A stretch of DNA of 64,000 bases from Leptospira inadai serovar Lyme str. 10 (GCF_000243675.2 NZ_AHMM02000012.1:1-64000), one strand, 5' to 3'; counted from the first letter of the stretch, positions 25,276 through 33,934 are shown. Numbers and translations are program-made. The notes: generated by a model from the letters alone, not told the origin.

Positions 25276-27189
25276 ATGACTTTATTCGGCGGAGCATCTT
25301 CCAGCGAAGATTCTTCCGGTATAGGAAACAGTACGCCTACCGAGAGTTTCTATTATCGAACCCTGAATTTATTACAGGAAGCGATTTTTCTCTTAGACGG
25401 CAAAGGGAGAATCACGTTCGCGAATGCTAGGGCGCTGCAATGGTTAGGCGGCTCGTCGAAGGATTTACTCGGACGCCATTTCTATGAATGTCCCTGGACA
25501 ATCGTTCGGACAATCGGAATGCCGTTTCAAGAGGACACCTTCCTGGAGAAAATTACGGGAGAAGAAGGAGGAAGTTTCCCGGATTTAGAAATCGTTACGG
25601 CGTCCGGAGTTTCGTTTTCGGCGTCCTTGAAATTCGACCATATTAAAACCGAGGATGGACAAACATCGCATATTTTACTTTCCTTCTTTGATGAAACGAA
25701 TCGTAAGAAGGTGCAGTCGTATAACCTTCAATTGGCGGCGGCTATAAACGATACCGCAGACGCGGTTTTTATCACAAGTCTGGACGGCAATATCGAATTC
25801 GTTAATCCGGCCTTCGAAAAGCTTACGGGATATAGTCTAGGCGAGATCCGAGGAAGTTCGCCCAATCAATTAAAATCAGGATTACAAGACCAGAGTTTTT
25901 ACAAACGACTTTGGGAAACGATTTTGAAAGGGGAAACGTTTCGGGCAACCGTCATCAATAAAAAGAAGAACGGGGATTTGTTCCATTGCGATCAAACGAT
26001 TTCCTCCACGAAAGATTCCACAGGCAAGATCATTTCCTTCGTTTCTATTTTGAAAGACGTAACCGAAGAGATGGAAATGCAGCGAACTTTGCGAGTAACT
26101 TCGGAGCGGCTTCGATCCTTATTGGATAACGCGCTGGAAGGTATTTTTGCGGTTTATAATCGCCAAGTCATCTACGGGAATCCTGCATTCTTCAAAATGC
26201 TCGGCTACGATCCCGACTCTTCTTCCTCATTGATTCGTGTAGCCGATATTTTGGCGGATCGCGATCAGAGAAACGCTCTGAACGGAATATTAAGCGAAAC
26301 AGGTAAAATACAAGGGGAGGAAGTGCGTCTGCTGAAGAAAGACGGTTCTCCCTTTTACGGAACATTGCGGGTATTTGCGCATTCGCAGAATCCGGATTAT
26401 TTGGAAGGATTTTTATTGGATCAAACCGAACGAAAAATGATCGAGACGGAAAAAGATTCTTACGAATCGATTTTACGCCGGAGCCAAAAATTAGAATCCA
26501 TCGGGCTCATCGCGGCTGCAATGATTCACGAGATCAACAACCCTCTTACGATCGTTCTAGGTTACTCCAATTTATTGGCCAAATCGTTAGTCGATCTTAA
26601 ACTTCTGAAATATGTGGATATCATTTCGTCCGAAGCGGATCGCTTATCCAGACTGGTTAAGGATTTATTATTGTATGCGAAAGGAGACGGGACAAGCTTC
26701 GAGCGGGTCGATCCGTACCGCCTCCGAGACGAGGCCCTAACTCTGGCGTTTCCACTTTTACAGATCGAGAAAATCAAAGTGGAGGAGGGGCAGGAACGAG
26801 AATCCCTACCTCTTATTTTGTGCCAAAGTCAGAAGATCAAGCAGGTCTTGCTCAATCTGTTACTCAATGCAAAGGACGCACTTTGCACCGAAGCGACGGA
26901 GAATAAATTCTTGGGCATCGATGTCGTCGGTATCAAAGGGGAATCGGGTATTGTGGAAAAAATTCGATTCGAAGTTTGGGATAGCGGCCCAGGTGTCCCG
27001 CAATTTATTAGAAATACGATATTCGATGCGTTTTTTACGGCCAAGGAATCCCGCGGAACCGGTCTCGGATTGGCCATCAGCAAGAAAATTGTGGAAAGCC
27101 ATCACGGGAGCATCGGACTCGCGGAAAAATCCGGTAAGTTCTCCCGCTTTTATTTCGAACTTCCGATCGATTGTAAAACTCCTATTTGA
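25276..27189 (+). CDS. Multi-PAS sensor histidine kinase
   Basis: The 637-residue soluble kinase has three PAS domains (about 25-130, 150-265 and 275-385), then a HisKA dimerisation domain with phosphoacceptor IAAAMIHEINNPLTIVLGY and an ATPase domain with LLNLLLNAKDAL, WDSGPGVP and GTGLGLAISKKIVESHHG. All catalytic boxes are intact. No membrane segment is seen, so the signal is internal. The second PAS resembles the second PAS of the upstream regulator (SGLQDQSFYKRLWETILKG versus SGQTSREFYDEFWEKILSG), which supports a functional pair. Confidence 0.9.
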   Translation: MTLFGGASSSEDSSGIGNSTPTESFYYRTLNLLQEAIFLLDGKGRITFANARALQWLGGSSKDLLGRHFYECPWTIVRTIGMPFQEDTFLEKITGEEGGSFPDLEIVTASGVSFSASLKFDHIKTEDGQTSHILLSFFDETNRKKVQSYNLQLAAAINDTADAVFITSLDGNIEFVNPAFEKLTGYSLGEIRGSSPNQLKSGLQDQSFYKRLWETILKGETFRATVINKKKNGDLFHCDQTISSTKDSTGKIISFVSILKDVTEEMEMQRTLRVTSERLRSLLDNALEGIFAVYNRQVIYGNPAFFKMLGYDPDSSSSLIRVADILADRDQRNALNGILSETGKIQGEEVRLLKKDGSPFYGTLRVFAHSQNPDYLEGFLLDQTERKMIETEKDSYESILRRSQKLESIGLIAAAMIHEINNPLTIVLGYSNLLAKSLVDLKLLKYVDIISSEADRLSRLVKDLLLYAKGDGTSFERVDPYRLRDEALTLAFPLLQIEKIKVEEGQERESLPLILCQSQKIKQVLLNLLLNAKDALCTEATENKFLGIDVVGIKGESGIVEKIRFEVWDSGPGVPQFIRNTIFDAFFTAKESRGTGLGLAISKKIVESHHGSIGLAEKSGKFSRFYFELPIDCKTPI

Positions 27190-27222
27190 ATTCATGGACT
27201 TCGTTTAATCGAAGGCTCAGGT

Positions 27223-27846
27223 TCAGTTTTGACCCCAGGTTTTCTTAAGGTATTCCTCTCGGCCCGATCCCTTTCGGTAGGCCTTGTAATGCTCCGGATT
27301 TTTCTTATAATAATCCTGATGATATTCTTCGGCAGGGTAAAATTCTCCGGCAGGTAGTAATTCGACCGCGATCGGTTTGGAAAATTTTCCGGAAGAAATC
27401 AAGGCCTGCTTCGATGCGGCTGCCAATTTTCTTTGAATATCATTTTTATAGAATATTGCCGTTCGATATTGGTTTCCTCTGTCGGCAAACTGGCCGCCGT
27501 TGTCGGTCGGGTCGATTTGTTTCCAAAACGTATCCAGTAGGGTCTCGTATTTTATTTTTTTAGGATCATAGGTGACTAGTACCGATTCTCGGTGACCCGT
27601 TCTACCGTATCCCACGTCTTCATAGCTAGGATTTTTCTCTTTCCCGCCGGAATATCCCGAGACGACCGAAATTACGCCGGGAAGTTTTTCGAACGGGCCT
27701 TCCATGCACCAAAAGCAACCTCCGGCAAAAATCGCAGTCTCTAGTCTGGCGTTTTCCTTTGCATGGAATTCTCGAGGTATAAGGACTAACGGCAGCATGA
27801 TGTACAAATATAAATGTAATATCGTTCGAAAGATTTGAAATTTCAT
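27223..27846 (-). CDS. msrA: Peptide-methionine (S)-S-oxide reductase, exported form
   Basis: MsrA reduces methionine S-sulfoxide in proteins. The active site GGCFWCMEG is present, with the catalytic first cysteine, together with the family motifs VVSGYSGG, YEDVGYGRTGHRE and FYPAEEYHQDYY. A hydrophobic N-terminal segment (residues 5-25) precedes the catalytic domain, so the enzyme is probably exported to the periplasm and protects envelope proteins. No msrB is adjacent. It lies convergent to the histidine kinase, with 33 bases between the two stops. Confidence 0.93.
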   Translation of the reverse strand: MKFQIFRTILHLYLYIMLPLVLIPREFHAKENARLETAIFAGGCFWCMEGPFEKLPGVISVVSGYSGGKEKNPSYEDVGYGRTGHRESVLVTYDPKKIKYETLLDTFWKQIDPTDNGGQFADRGNQYRTAIFYKNDIQRKLAAASKQALISSGKFSKPIAVELLPAGEFYPAEEYHQDYYKKNPEHYKAYRKGSGREEYLKKTWGQN

Positions 27847-28008
27847 AGAGAGTCACCTCGGTGTTCGAATGTCTAAAAAAATCCTGGCTTTTTAGGAAGC
27901 GTTCGATTCATTAGCATTCATTTTAGAATTCGTAGCGCGTCGCGATTCGTTACAGTTGAACGCGTTTATGGAATTATAATTCCGATTTTTTTGCAGAACT
28001 AGAAAACA

Positions 28009-30246
28009 ATGCGATCCAGGATAGACATTTTTCGGAAGAATATTCTCTTTGATGCCCCTGCCGGGCTGGCGGTATTTCTAGTTGCAATTCCGCTTTGTCT
28101 GGGGATCGCGCATGCATCGGGTGCTCCTCTTTTTTCCGGAATCATCAGCGGCCTTATCGGCGGAATCATTGTAGGTAGTCTAAGCGGCTCTTCGTTTAGC
28201 GTTTCCGGACCCACGGCAAGTTTGACAGGAATCGTTTTATCAGGACTCAGTGATTTAGGAAATTTTGAAACGTTTTTATTGTCTCTTCTTATCGCCGGCG
28301 CAATCCAAATTATTTTAGGAATATTCCGGTCCGGAAAACTAGCCGCTTACTTTCCCTCCGCAGTCGTTACGGGAATGCTTGTGGCAATCGGAGTTATTCT
28401 TATCATTAAGCAATTGCCGCACTTGATGGGTTACGATATCGAAGAATTCGGAGTGGAAGAATTCGATCTTACGAGGCAGGATATTAATGAGACGTACCAG
28501 GATAGTCATGAGCCGAGCGAAAAAAATACGTTTACGGTATTACTGCATTCTTTCTTAAATTTTCGAAGCAACGTATTCGTTATCGGTTTCCTTTCCTTGG
28601 TCGCCTACGTTATCTGGGAGAAAAAAATCGCCGAAAAGTTTCGATTTCTACCCGCTTCCTTGATCGCTATCGGAACCGGTGTTTTCTTGAACTTGTGTTT
28701 AGAAGGATTTAACCCGGTATTCGCGTTAGGAAAAGATCATTTGGTCCAGATTCCTATCTTAAAAAATCCTTCCGACGTATTGGATCAGTTCACGTATCCG
28801 AATTTTTCCGCGTGGAGGAATCCGAGTGTTTGGAGTTTGGGGTTGACGATCGCCTTAGCTGCCTCCGTCGAATCCTTGCTTTCTATCGAAATCTTAGATC
28901 GCTTGGATACAGAAGGCCGAAAGACACCGATGTCCAGGGAATTACTCGCACAGGGTGTCGGAAACTTCGTCTGCGGATTGATAGGCGGGATTCCGCTTGC
29001 TAGCGTGATCGTTCGAGGTTCGGTAAATATCACTTCGGGAGCTAAGTCCAAAGTATCGGTCATTTTACAAGGAGTACTAATCGCGCTTAGCGTGTTGCTA
29101 GTTCCGACTTTGATGAATCGGATTCCTTTGGCTTCTCTTGCGGCTATTTTAGTGGTGACGGGAATCAAATTAGCGAGACCGAAAATTTTTCGAACGATGC
29201 TCTCGCGTGGAATTTCTCAATGGTTACCTTTCTTAGGGACCGTAATCGCCACTTTATTCAGCGATCTACTTATCGGAACGTTTTGCGGGATCGTACTTTC
29301 GTTGGTCTTCGTTCTGTACGAAGATCACCGAACCGCCGTGATTAGAATCGAGGATCACGGAAAATTCAGAAGAATCGTATTGGGAGAAAATTTAGGATTT
29401 TTCCATAAGGCGAGAATTCTGGAAATATTGGAGCAGCAACCGGCAGGGATTACGCTGGAAATCGACGGAAGTCGCACCTTACATATAGACCAAGACGTTT
29501 CGGAACTCATTCACGAATTTCGGAACAAGGCCGCGAGTCGGAATATTTCGGTGATTCTAGGAGGCATTCCGAATATGAACAATGATATACGGGAACTTAA
29601 GGAAGAAATGGATCGTTCTTATCGTAGGCTTCTTGATAATAATCAAGAATGGGTCAAGGAAAGGATGGATCAGGATCCTGCGTTCTTTTCTAAGCTAGCC
29701 GAGGGGCAAACCCCGCAAATCCTTTTTATCGGATGCAGCGATTCGAGGGTTCCGATCGACGTTATTACCAAAACCGATCCCGGAATGATTTTTACTACTC
29801 GCAACATCGCTAATATAGTTTCCGTGGACGATATCAGCTTATTCAGCGTGGTGCAGTATGCGATCGAAGTCTTAAATATAAAACATATCATCGTATGCGG
29901 GCATTACGAATGCGGGGGAGTAAAGGCCGCACTAATGGGCCGATCCACCGGGCTTATCGATAATTGGATCACTCATATCAAGGACATTTATTTAAAACAT
30001 CGCCATGAATTGGACGCCTTAGGAGAAAAGGAGCGGGAACGAAAACTAATCGAATTGAATGTCGCGGAACAAGTGATCAATTTATATAAGACAAGTCTTG
30101 TCCAATCGGCTTTGAAAAAGTACGGTTTCCCTCGAATTCACGGTTGGGTGTACGATCTCAGCACGGGAAATCTGAAAGAAATAGAATACCGAACGCTTCT
30201 CGAGAAGGAATTAGGCGTATACAGAGGACAGAAGACAGAAGACTGA
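28009..30246 (+). CDS. SulP anion transporter fused to a beta-carbonic anhydrase
   Basis: The 745-residue protein joins three parts: a SulP/SLC26 membrane transporter (about residues 1-440, with DAPAGLAVFLVAIPLCLGIA and SVSGPTASLTGI), a short STAS-like region (about 450-520) and a beta-carbonic anhydrase (about 535-735). Zinc ligands of the anhydrase are visible in GCSDSRVP and CGHYECGG. Such fusions are thought to move bicarbonate and interconvert it with CO2 at the membrane. The last residues, RGQKTED, and the stop are encoded by the heptad end of repeat R1, so the original C-terminus was modified by the repeat. Confidence 0.93.
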   Translation: MRSRIDIFRKNILFDAPAGLAVFLVAIPLCLGIAHASGAPLFSGIISGLIGGIIVGSLSGSSFSVSGPTASLTGIVLSGLSDLGNFETFLLSLLIAGAIQIILGIFRSGKLAAYFPSAVVTGMLVAIGVILIIKQLPHLMGYDIEEFGVEEFDLTRQDINETYQDSHEPSEKNTFTVLLHSFLNFRSNVFVIGFLSLVAYVIWEKKIAEKFRFLPASLIAIGTGVFLNLCLEGFNPVFALGKDHLVQIPILKNPSDVLDQFTYPNFSAWRNPSVWSLGLTIALAASVESLLSIEILDRLDTEGRKTPMSRELLAQGVGNFVCGLIGGIPLASVIVRGSVNITSGAKSKVSVILQGVLIALSVLLVPTLMNRIPLASLAAILVVTGIKLARPKIFRTMLSRGISQWLPFLGTVIATLFSDLLIGTFCGIVLSLVFVLYEDHRTAVIRIEDHGKFRRIVLGENLGFFHKARILEILEQQPAGITLEIDGSRTLHIDQDVSELIHEFRNKAASRNISVILGGIPNMNNDIRELKEEMDRSYRRLLDNNQEWVKERMDQDPAFFSKLAEGQTPQILFIGCSDSRVPIDVITKTDPGMIFTTRNIANIVSVDDISLFSVVQYAIEVLNIKHIIVCGHYECGGVKAALMGRSTGLIDNWITHIKDIYLKHRHELDALGEKERERKLIELNVAEQVINLYKTSLVQSALKKYGFPRIHGWVYDLSTGNLKEIEYRTLLEKELGVYRGQKTED

Positions 30247-30402
30247 GGACAGAACATTGGTGAGCGGAGATTCCATGTTATAGAGGAAGATTCTTGTGTT
30301 ATAGTAGATCTTTCCTCTACCTCTATTACTTTTCCAACGTCTAGCAGCTTCTGTCTAGCGTGAGCAAAGCGAACGCGTCAGTCTTCTGTCCTCTGTCTTC
30401 TG
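30222..30402 (+). repeat. Repeat R1, with clear inverted ends
   Basis: This 181-base copy shows the ends well. The left end reads cagaggacagaagacagaag followed by actga. The complement of the right end reads cagaagacagaggacagaag followed by actga. The left end holds the stop codon of the SulP/carbonic anhydrase gene. It is directly followed by a second copy. Confidence 0.88.
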
Positions 30403-30562
30403 CAGAGGACAGAACATTGGTGAGCGGAGATTCCATGTTCTGGAGAAAGATTCCTGCGTTACAGCGGATCGTTCCTCTATTTCTGTAACTTTTCCAACCT
30501 CGAGCAGCTTCTGTCTAGCGTGAGCAAAGCGAACGCGTCTGTCGTCAGTCTTCTGTCCTCTG
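30403..30562 (+). repeat. Repeat R1, second of a tandem pair
   Basis: A 160-base copy abutting the previous one without a gap. Its left end is shortened to cagaggacagaacattgg, as if one heptad block were shared between the two copies. Confidence 0.87.
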
Positions 30563-30600
30563 CTAGGTAAATCTACGATTTTGGATTATGGGTCCGATTA

Positions 30601-30627
30601 ATATACTTTACAATATGTAAAGTATAT
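30601..30627. promoter_or_regulatory. Palindromic operator of the second higBA operon
   Basis: ATATACTTTAC and GTAAAGTATAT form a perfect 11-base inverted repeat around a five-base centre, 20 bases before higB. A TATACT inside the left arm could be the -10 box. Autorepression by HigA is the likely role. Confidence 0.65.
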
Positions 30628-30647
30628 GTAGTCTAAGCATAAGTGCG

Positions 30648-30929
30648 ATGATCCAATCGTTTAAGGATAAAAGAGTCGAGAACCTTTTTTACGGCTATGC
30701 GGAGAAAGAATTCAAAGCTTTTGAAGATGTTGCTCGAAGAAAGTTAAGATCTTTAGATTCGGCTAGTAATTTGAACGATTTACGCAGTCCTCCCGGGAAT
30801 CGCTTAGAGGCTTTAAAGGGAGACAGAAAAGGACAGTATTCCATACGGATAAATGACCAATTTAGAATTTGTTTCGTATGGGAGAAGAATGGTCCATGCA
30901 ATTTAGAGATTGTGGATTATCACTCTTGA
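30648..30929 (+). CDS. higB: HigB-type toxin, second copy
   Basis: This 93-residue RelE-superfamily toxin has the HigB start MIQSFKDKRVENLFYG and the conserved end RINDQFRICFVWE then LEIVDYHS. It is related to, but clearly different from, the HigB at 20127, so the two are separate acquisitions. It is followed after nine bases by its antitoxin gene. The module lies between R1 copies on both sides. Confidence 0.92.
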   Translation: MIQSFKDKRVENLFYGYAEKEFKAFEDVARRKLRSLDSASNLNDLRSPPGNRLEALKGDRKGQYSIRINDQFRICFVWEKNGPCNLEIVDYHS

Positions 30930-30938
30930 GGTAAAGAA

Positions 30939-31259
30939 ATGAAGAAGATAAAGACGGTAAAAAATCCTCATCCAGGCGATGTATTAAAATACGACTTTTT
31001 GGAACCGTTGTCCATTTCTGCGTACAGACTTTCTAAGGAACTTGGAGTATCAGAAAGCTTAATCTCACAGATCATTCATGGAAAGAAGTCGATTAGCCCG
31101 GATACAGCGATTCGTCTTGCTAGATACTTCAACATGAGTCCTGATTTTTGGCTGAATTACCAGAGAGCTTTTGATTTAGAAGAACTTACTAAGACAAAGA
31201 AATCGGAATATCGGAAGATCAAGCCGGTGAGAAAGGAATTAGCGCTTAGCAAGAATTGA
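30939..31259 (+). CDS. higA: HigA-type antitoxin, second copy
   Basis: The 106-residue antitoxin has the HigA-type helix-turn-helix (YDFLEPLSISAYRLSKELGV then ESLISQIIHGKKSISPDTA) and the conserved RYFNMSPDFWLNYQ. A gag-gta purine stretch before ATG 30939 serves as ribosome-binding site. A basic C-terminal tail (KTKKSEYRKIKPVRK) may contact DNA or the toxin. R1 begins 14 bases after the stop. Confidence 0.92.
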   Translation: MKKIKTVKNPHPGDVLKYDFLEPLSISAYRLSKELGVSESLISQIIHGKKSISPDTAIRLARYFNMSPDFWLNYQRAFDLEELTKTKKSEYRKIKPVRKELALSKN

Positions 31260-31272
31260 GTCAAGGCGTATT

Positions 31273-31574
31273 CAGAGGACAGAGGACAGAGGACAGAGGA
31301 CAGAGGACAGAGGACAGAGGACAGAGGACAGAGGACAGAGGACAGAGGACAGAGAATTATTCCTATTACCCTGAAAACAATTTTTTTAAAAATGAATTAT
31401 GTTGGAGCTCCTACGTTCTAGAGAAGGATTCTTGTGTTATAGTAGATCTTTCCTCTGCCTCTATTACTTTTCCAACGTCTAGCGCAGCTTCTGTCTAGCA
31501 TGAGCGAAGCGAATGCATCTGTCTTCTGACCTCTGTCTTCTGAAAAAGCGAACGCGTCAGTCTTCAGTCCTCTG
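31273..31574 (+). repeat. Repeat R1, long variant with an expanded heptad array
   Basis: Bases 31273-31354 are about 11.7 perfect copies of the 7-base unit CAGAGGA. Then come the long-form module (attattcctattaccctgaa, caatttttttaaaaatgaat) and the standard R1 body. The right end at 31564-31574 contains the stop codon of the convergent GreA/Rnk-type gene. Confidence 0.88.
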
Positions 31575-31968
31575 GTTGAAAAAGTAATTCCTGTACCCGC
31601 AGATATTTTTCATTTCCGTTGATCAACCAGCGAACGACTTCCCCTACTCTCGCTCCCAAAACCGCACTTCCGTACGGGGACAGCACCGAGATTTTTCCGT
31701 TGACGGGTGTATGATCCTCCGAATCTTCGGGATAGACCAGCGTGAATTGAAAGGCTTCGGCATTTCCTAAATCCCGAAGAACGAATTTCGAATTCATCGT
31801 AATCAAATCCTGGGGGATTTCCTTAGGATCCAGCTTTTTGGCCTTGGAGAGTTCTTTTTTTAAACTTTGAATGAAGTAAGGTGGGACTGGGTGAGGGAGT
31901 TCCTGACTCTCTAAAGTAGAAAGGATTTTTTGATGGTCAGGTTTCGTTACAAGCCGTTTCGCGCTCAT
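31564..31968 (-). CDS. GreA/GreB C-terminal-domain protein (Rnk-like)
   Basis: The product of about 134 residues has an N-terminal helical part and a C-terminal FKBP-like domain of the GreA/GreB/Rnk family (FVLRDLGNAEAFQFTLVYPE then ISVLSPYGSAVLGARVGEVV). Such proteins bind RNA polymerase; without the full GreA coiled coil this is more like Rnk. The start at 31968 (MSAKRL) has ggaggtgag upstream; a GTG at 31980 would overlap that site. The last residues, QPED, and the stop come from the R1 end. Confidence 0.82.
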   Translation of the reverse strand: MSAKRLVTKPDHQKILSTLESQELPHPVPPYFIQSLKKELSKAKKLDPKEIPQDLITMNSKFVLRDLGNAEAFQFTLVYPEDSEDHTPVNGKISVLSPYGSAVLGARVGEVVRWLINGNEKYLRVQELLFQPED

Positions 31969-31980
31969 AGAACTTCTCAC

Positions 31981-32390
31981 CTCCCGATTGCAGTATGGAA
32001 AAGTTACGTTCGAAATCTAAGAGAGTGAGAATAAGCTTCAAGCATTTTTCAATTTTAAGGCCTTGGCTCGCTTAAACGAGTGAGGAAGAGACATAGCAAA
32101 CATCATGCTTTTATAGCCTAGGACGGATTCCGTGTCGTAATCGACGGATTGTCTGAAGGGTAAATTAATAAATTATAATATTCAACGACGCTTGGCGCTA
32201 TTTCCCGACAGCGCTAAACCATGAGAGAATCGTCGTTTAAAGGAAAATTTGCAAAGGACCCGGGCGGGGGGTTTTGTTTTAATGAGCATTCGTTCAAATA
32301 AAAAGCGGGGAAGAGCGGGTCCGATTTTTGTACGGGAAAACGTGATATCACTATACAAAAAAGTAGGTATTGTTAGAAGAGGTTCGAACC
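31981..32390. other. Intergenic region between divergent genes
   Basis: This 410-base gap has no credible gene. It must hold the promoters of the GreA/Rnk-type gene and of the gene at 32391. A gc-rich stretch ending in a T-run near 32257-32280 (gacccgggcggggggttttg) looks unusual but does not form a clear terminator. The 23 bases just before 32391 include agaagagg, a good ribosome-binding site. Confidence 0.4.
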
Positions 32391-32963
32391 ATGTTACTTA
32401 CCTTATTCTCGTTCGATAAGAGACGACCCTTGTTCCTGTTGCGGTGGCTTACCCGCCTCGTGGAAAGAAATGTGCAACCGGTCTTAATTCTGCCCAAAGG
32501 AAGTCTGAGTCTGGAAGACGGGTTAAAACTGGGAAAGCTTCTCTCCGACTTCTCGCGACCATCCGTTCCGATCTTATTGGGATTTGCCGAGTCGTTGGTG
32601 CAGGCCGAAGCATTTTGTAAGGAAGTGAAGAAGGGAAAATTGGGCCAGACCGTTCCGAGAGTCTTGCCGGTACTTTTGAATGCCACAAGGTTAAAGTCCG
32701 ATGCCGAAGGGAAAGATTTTTCCGATCAATTGGAAGGTTTGGAAAAAGATTGGGACAATTCCTTTCCGCTCACTTGTTTTATCGAGGTCGGAAGAGATCC
32801 TTCCCATCTATCGGAAGCGAGCGGACGTACGTTCTTGTTCGAGATCTCTTCCCTCGTCGCCGAAGTCGGATTCGGAAAACTTCGTCTTCTGAAAAAGGAA
32901 GAGAATTTTTCTTCGCCCATCGAGTGGACCAGCGAGGTTCTTTCCTCGTTACGCTTGGAGTGA
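32391..32963 (+). CDS. Hypothetical cytoplasmic protein
   Basis: The 190-residue product (MLLTLFSFDKRRPLFLLRW and on) has no signal peptide and no motif I can name. It alternates amphipathic helices and strands (QPVLILPKGSLSLEDGLKL, then SVPILLGFAESLVQAEAF), like a small Rossmann-type or alpha/beta domain. The start at 32391 is chosen for its ribosome-binding site; an upstream in-frame start at 32370 would add seven residues. Function unknown. Confidence 0.6.
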   Translation: MLLTLFSFDKRRPLFLLRWLTRLVERNVQPVLILPKGSLSLEDGLKLGKLLSDFSRPSVPILLGFAESLVQAEAFCKEVKKGKLGQTVPRVLPVLLNATRLKSDAEGKDFSDQLEGLEKDWDNSFPLTCFIEVGRDPSHLSEASGRTFLFEISSLVAEVGFGKLRLLKKEENFSSPIEWTSEVLSSLRLE

Positions 32964-33361
32964 GGGCTTTCGCGGGCAAAAAGGAAGGAGCCCTTGATGA
33001 AAGTCGGCAAGGGCGAGCTTGACGGACGGATTCGGACTTAGTTCACGCTGATTATTTTCGTAGTCGCAGCGCTACGAGAGACCTCGTCTCGTGGTTCCTT
33101 CCTCTCGCAATTTTATTTTCGGTTTTGCGGTCGGACTTCCTGTGGATTCGGTCCGATCATCCGGAGTTTTTTCGTTCCTTCAGGGCTCTTTATTTTTTTC
33201 CGACCGCCTTTTCCGCTCCGCGGCCCTTCTGAAAAAAGAAGAAATCTCTTTTTCCGGTTCTAGGTGGGGGGATTTCATATTTTTAATTGAACTTTTTTCG
33301 ATCCCGGTCTTGACTGATTAAAATTTTGCCCCCTTCCGGGGGAAGAGCAGGTTGATCTTGC
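32964..33361. other. Intergenic region upstream of the SET-domain gene
   Basis: About 400 bases with no supported gene. Just before the next gene, CCCCC-TTCC-GGGGG (33330-33343) forms a small perfect hairpin, and a ttgact lies upstream of it. Open frames across the region have atypical composition (rich in F, S and R), so I do not call them. Confidence 0.4.
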
Positions 33362-33892
33362 ATGATCGAAAGACGCACGAACAAATTCGGGGAGAACGGA
33401 ATTTTCGCCTCGTCACCTATAGCTTCAGGGACTCTCCTTTTCAGCTATAGCGAATGGATCGAGGATGAAGAGTTCGGCTGGAAAGTACTGACCGTTTCCG
33501 AAGCGGAAGAATTACCCGAATCCGAGAAGGAAATCTTCATGAAATACGGATATGATGTCGACTTCGGCCTCGTAACCGGTCCCACCGGACCCCAGTTCGT
33601 CATTAACCATTCCAACTTCATGAACCATTCTTGTGACCCGAATATGTGGTATGATCAGAACGACAATATCATCGCTAAGCGGGACATTAGACCGGGAGAA
33701 GAGCTTACCATCGACTACGCTAATTTCGTCGTGAACTTTGACCAAACCTTCGAATGTCGCTGTGGAGCCGCAGCTTGCAGAAAATTCATTCGTAAGGACG
33801 ACTGGAAATTATTGCTACCGGAGTATCATCTGAACTTTCCGGCATTCATGCACAAAGAAATTAAAAAGTTCCTGGTAAAAGTCCCGGCATAA
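33362..33892 (+). CDS. SET-domain protein lysine methyltransferase
   Basis: This 176-residue protein is a compact SET domain, a fold that transfers methyl groups from S-adenosylmethionine to protein lysines. It has the opening GENGIFASSPIASGTLLFSY, the pseudoknot motif NHSCDPNM, then RDIRPGEELTIDYANF, and a post-SET cysteine cluster (CRCGAAACRKFI) that binds zinc. All parts for catalysis are present. SET proteins are typical of eukaryotes and scattered in bacteria, where targets are mostly unknown. The gene is monocistronic and ends at a strong hairpin. Confidence 0.9.
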   Translation: MIERRTNKFGENGIFASSPIASGTLLFSYSEWIEDEEFGWKVLTVSEAEELPESEKEIFMKYGYDVDFGLVTGPTGPQFVINHSNFMNHSCDPNMWYDQNDNIIAKRDIRPGEELTIDYANFVVNFDQTFECRCGAAACRKFIRKDDWKLLLPEYHLNFPAFMHKEIKKFLVKVPA

Positions 33893-33906
33893 CCGGCCTA
33901 GTGCCT

Positions 33907-33933
33907 TGCCCGGGCTAAGTTCCTTCCCGGGCA
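33907..33933. terminator. Bidirectional terminator-like hairpin
   Basis: TGCCCGGG and CCCGGGCA pair perfectly around an 11-base loop, between the convergent SET and DUF2179 genes (stops at 33892 and 33935). The T-rich run on the plus strand is short (tttactttct). Confidence 0.7.
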
Positions 33934-33934
33934 T

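Noticed and set aside
31256..31498. Frame with repeated RGQRTED after higA
   Set aside because: It is a translation of the 7-base array; a seven-base unit read in triplets gives such patterns by chance.
33091..33321. 76-codon frame upstream of the SET gene
   Set aside because: Rich in F, S and R with no ribosome-binding site. It looks like non-coding sequence.
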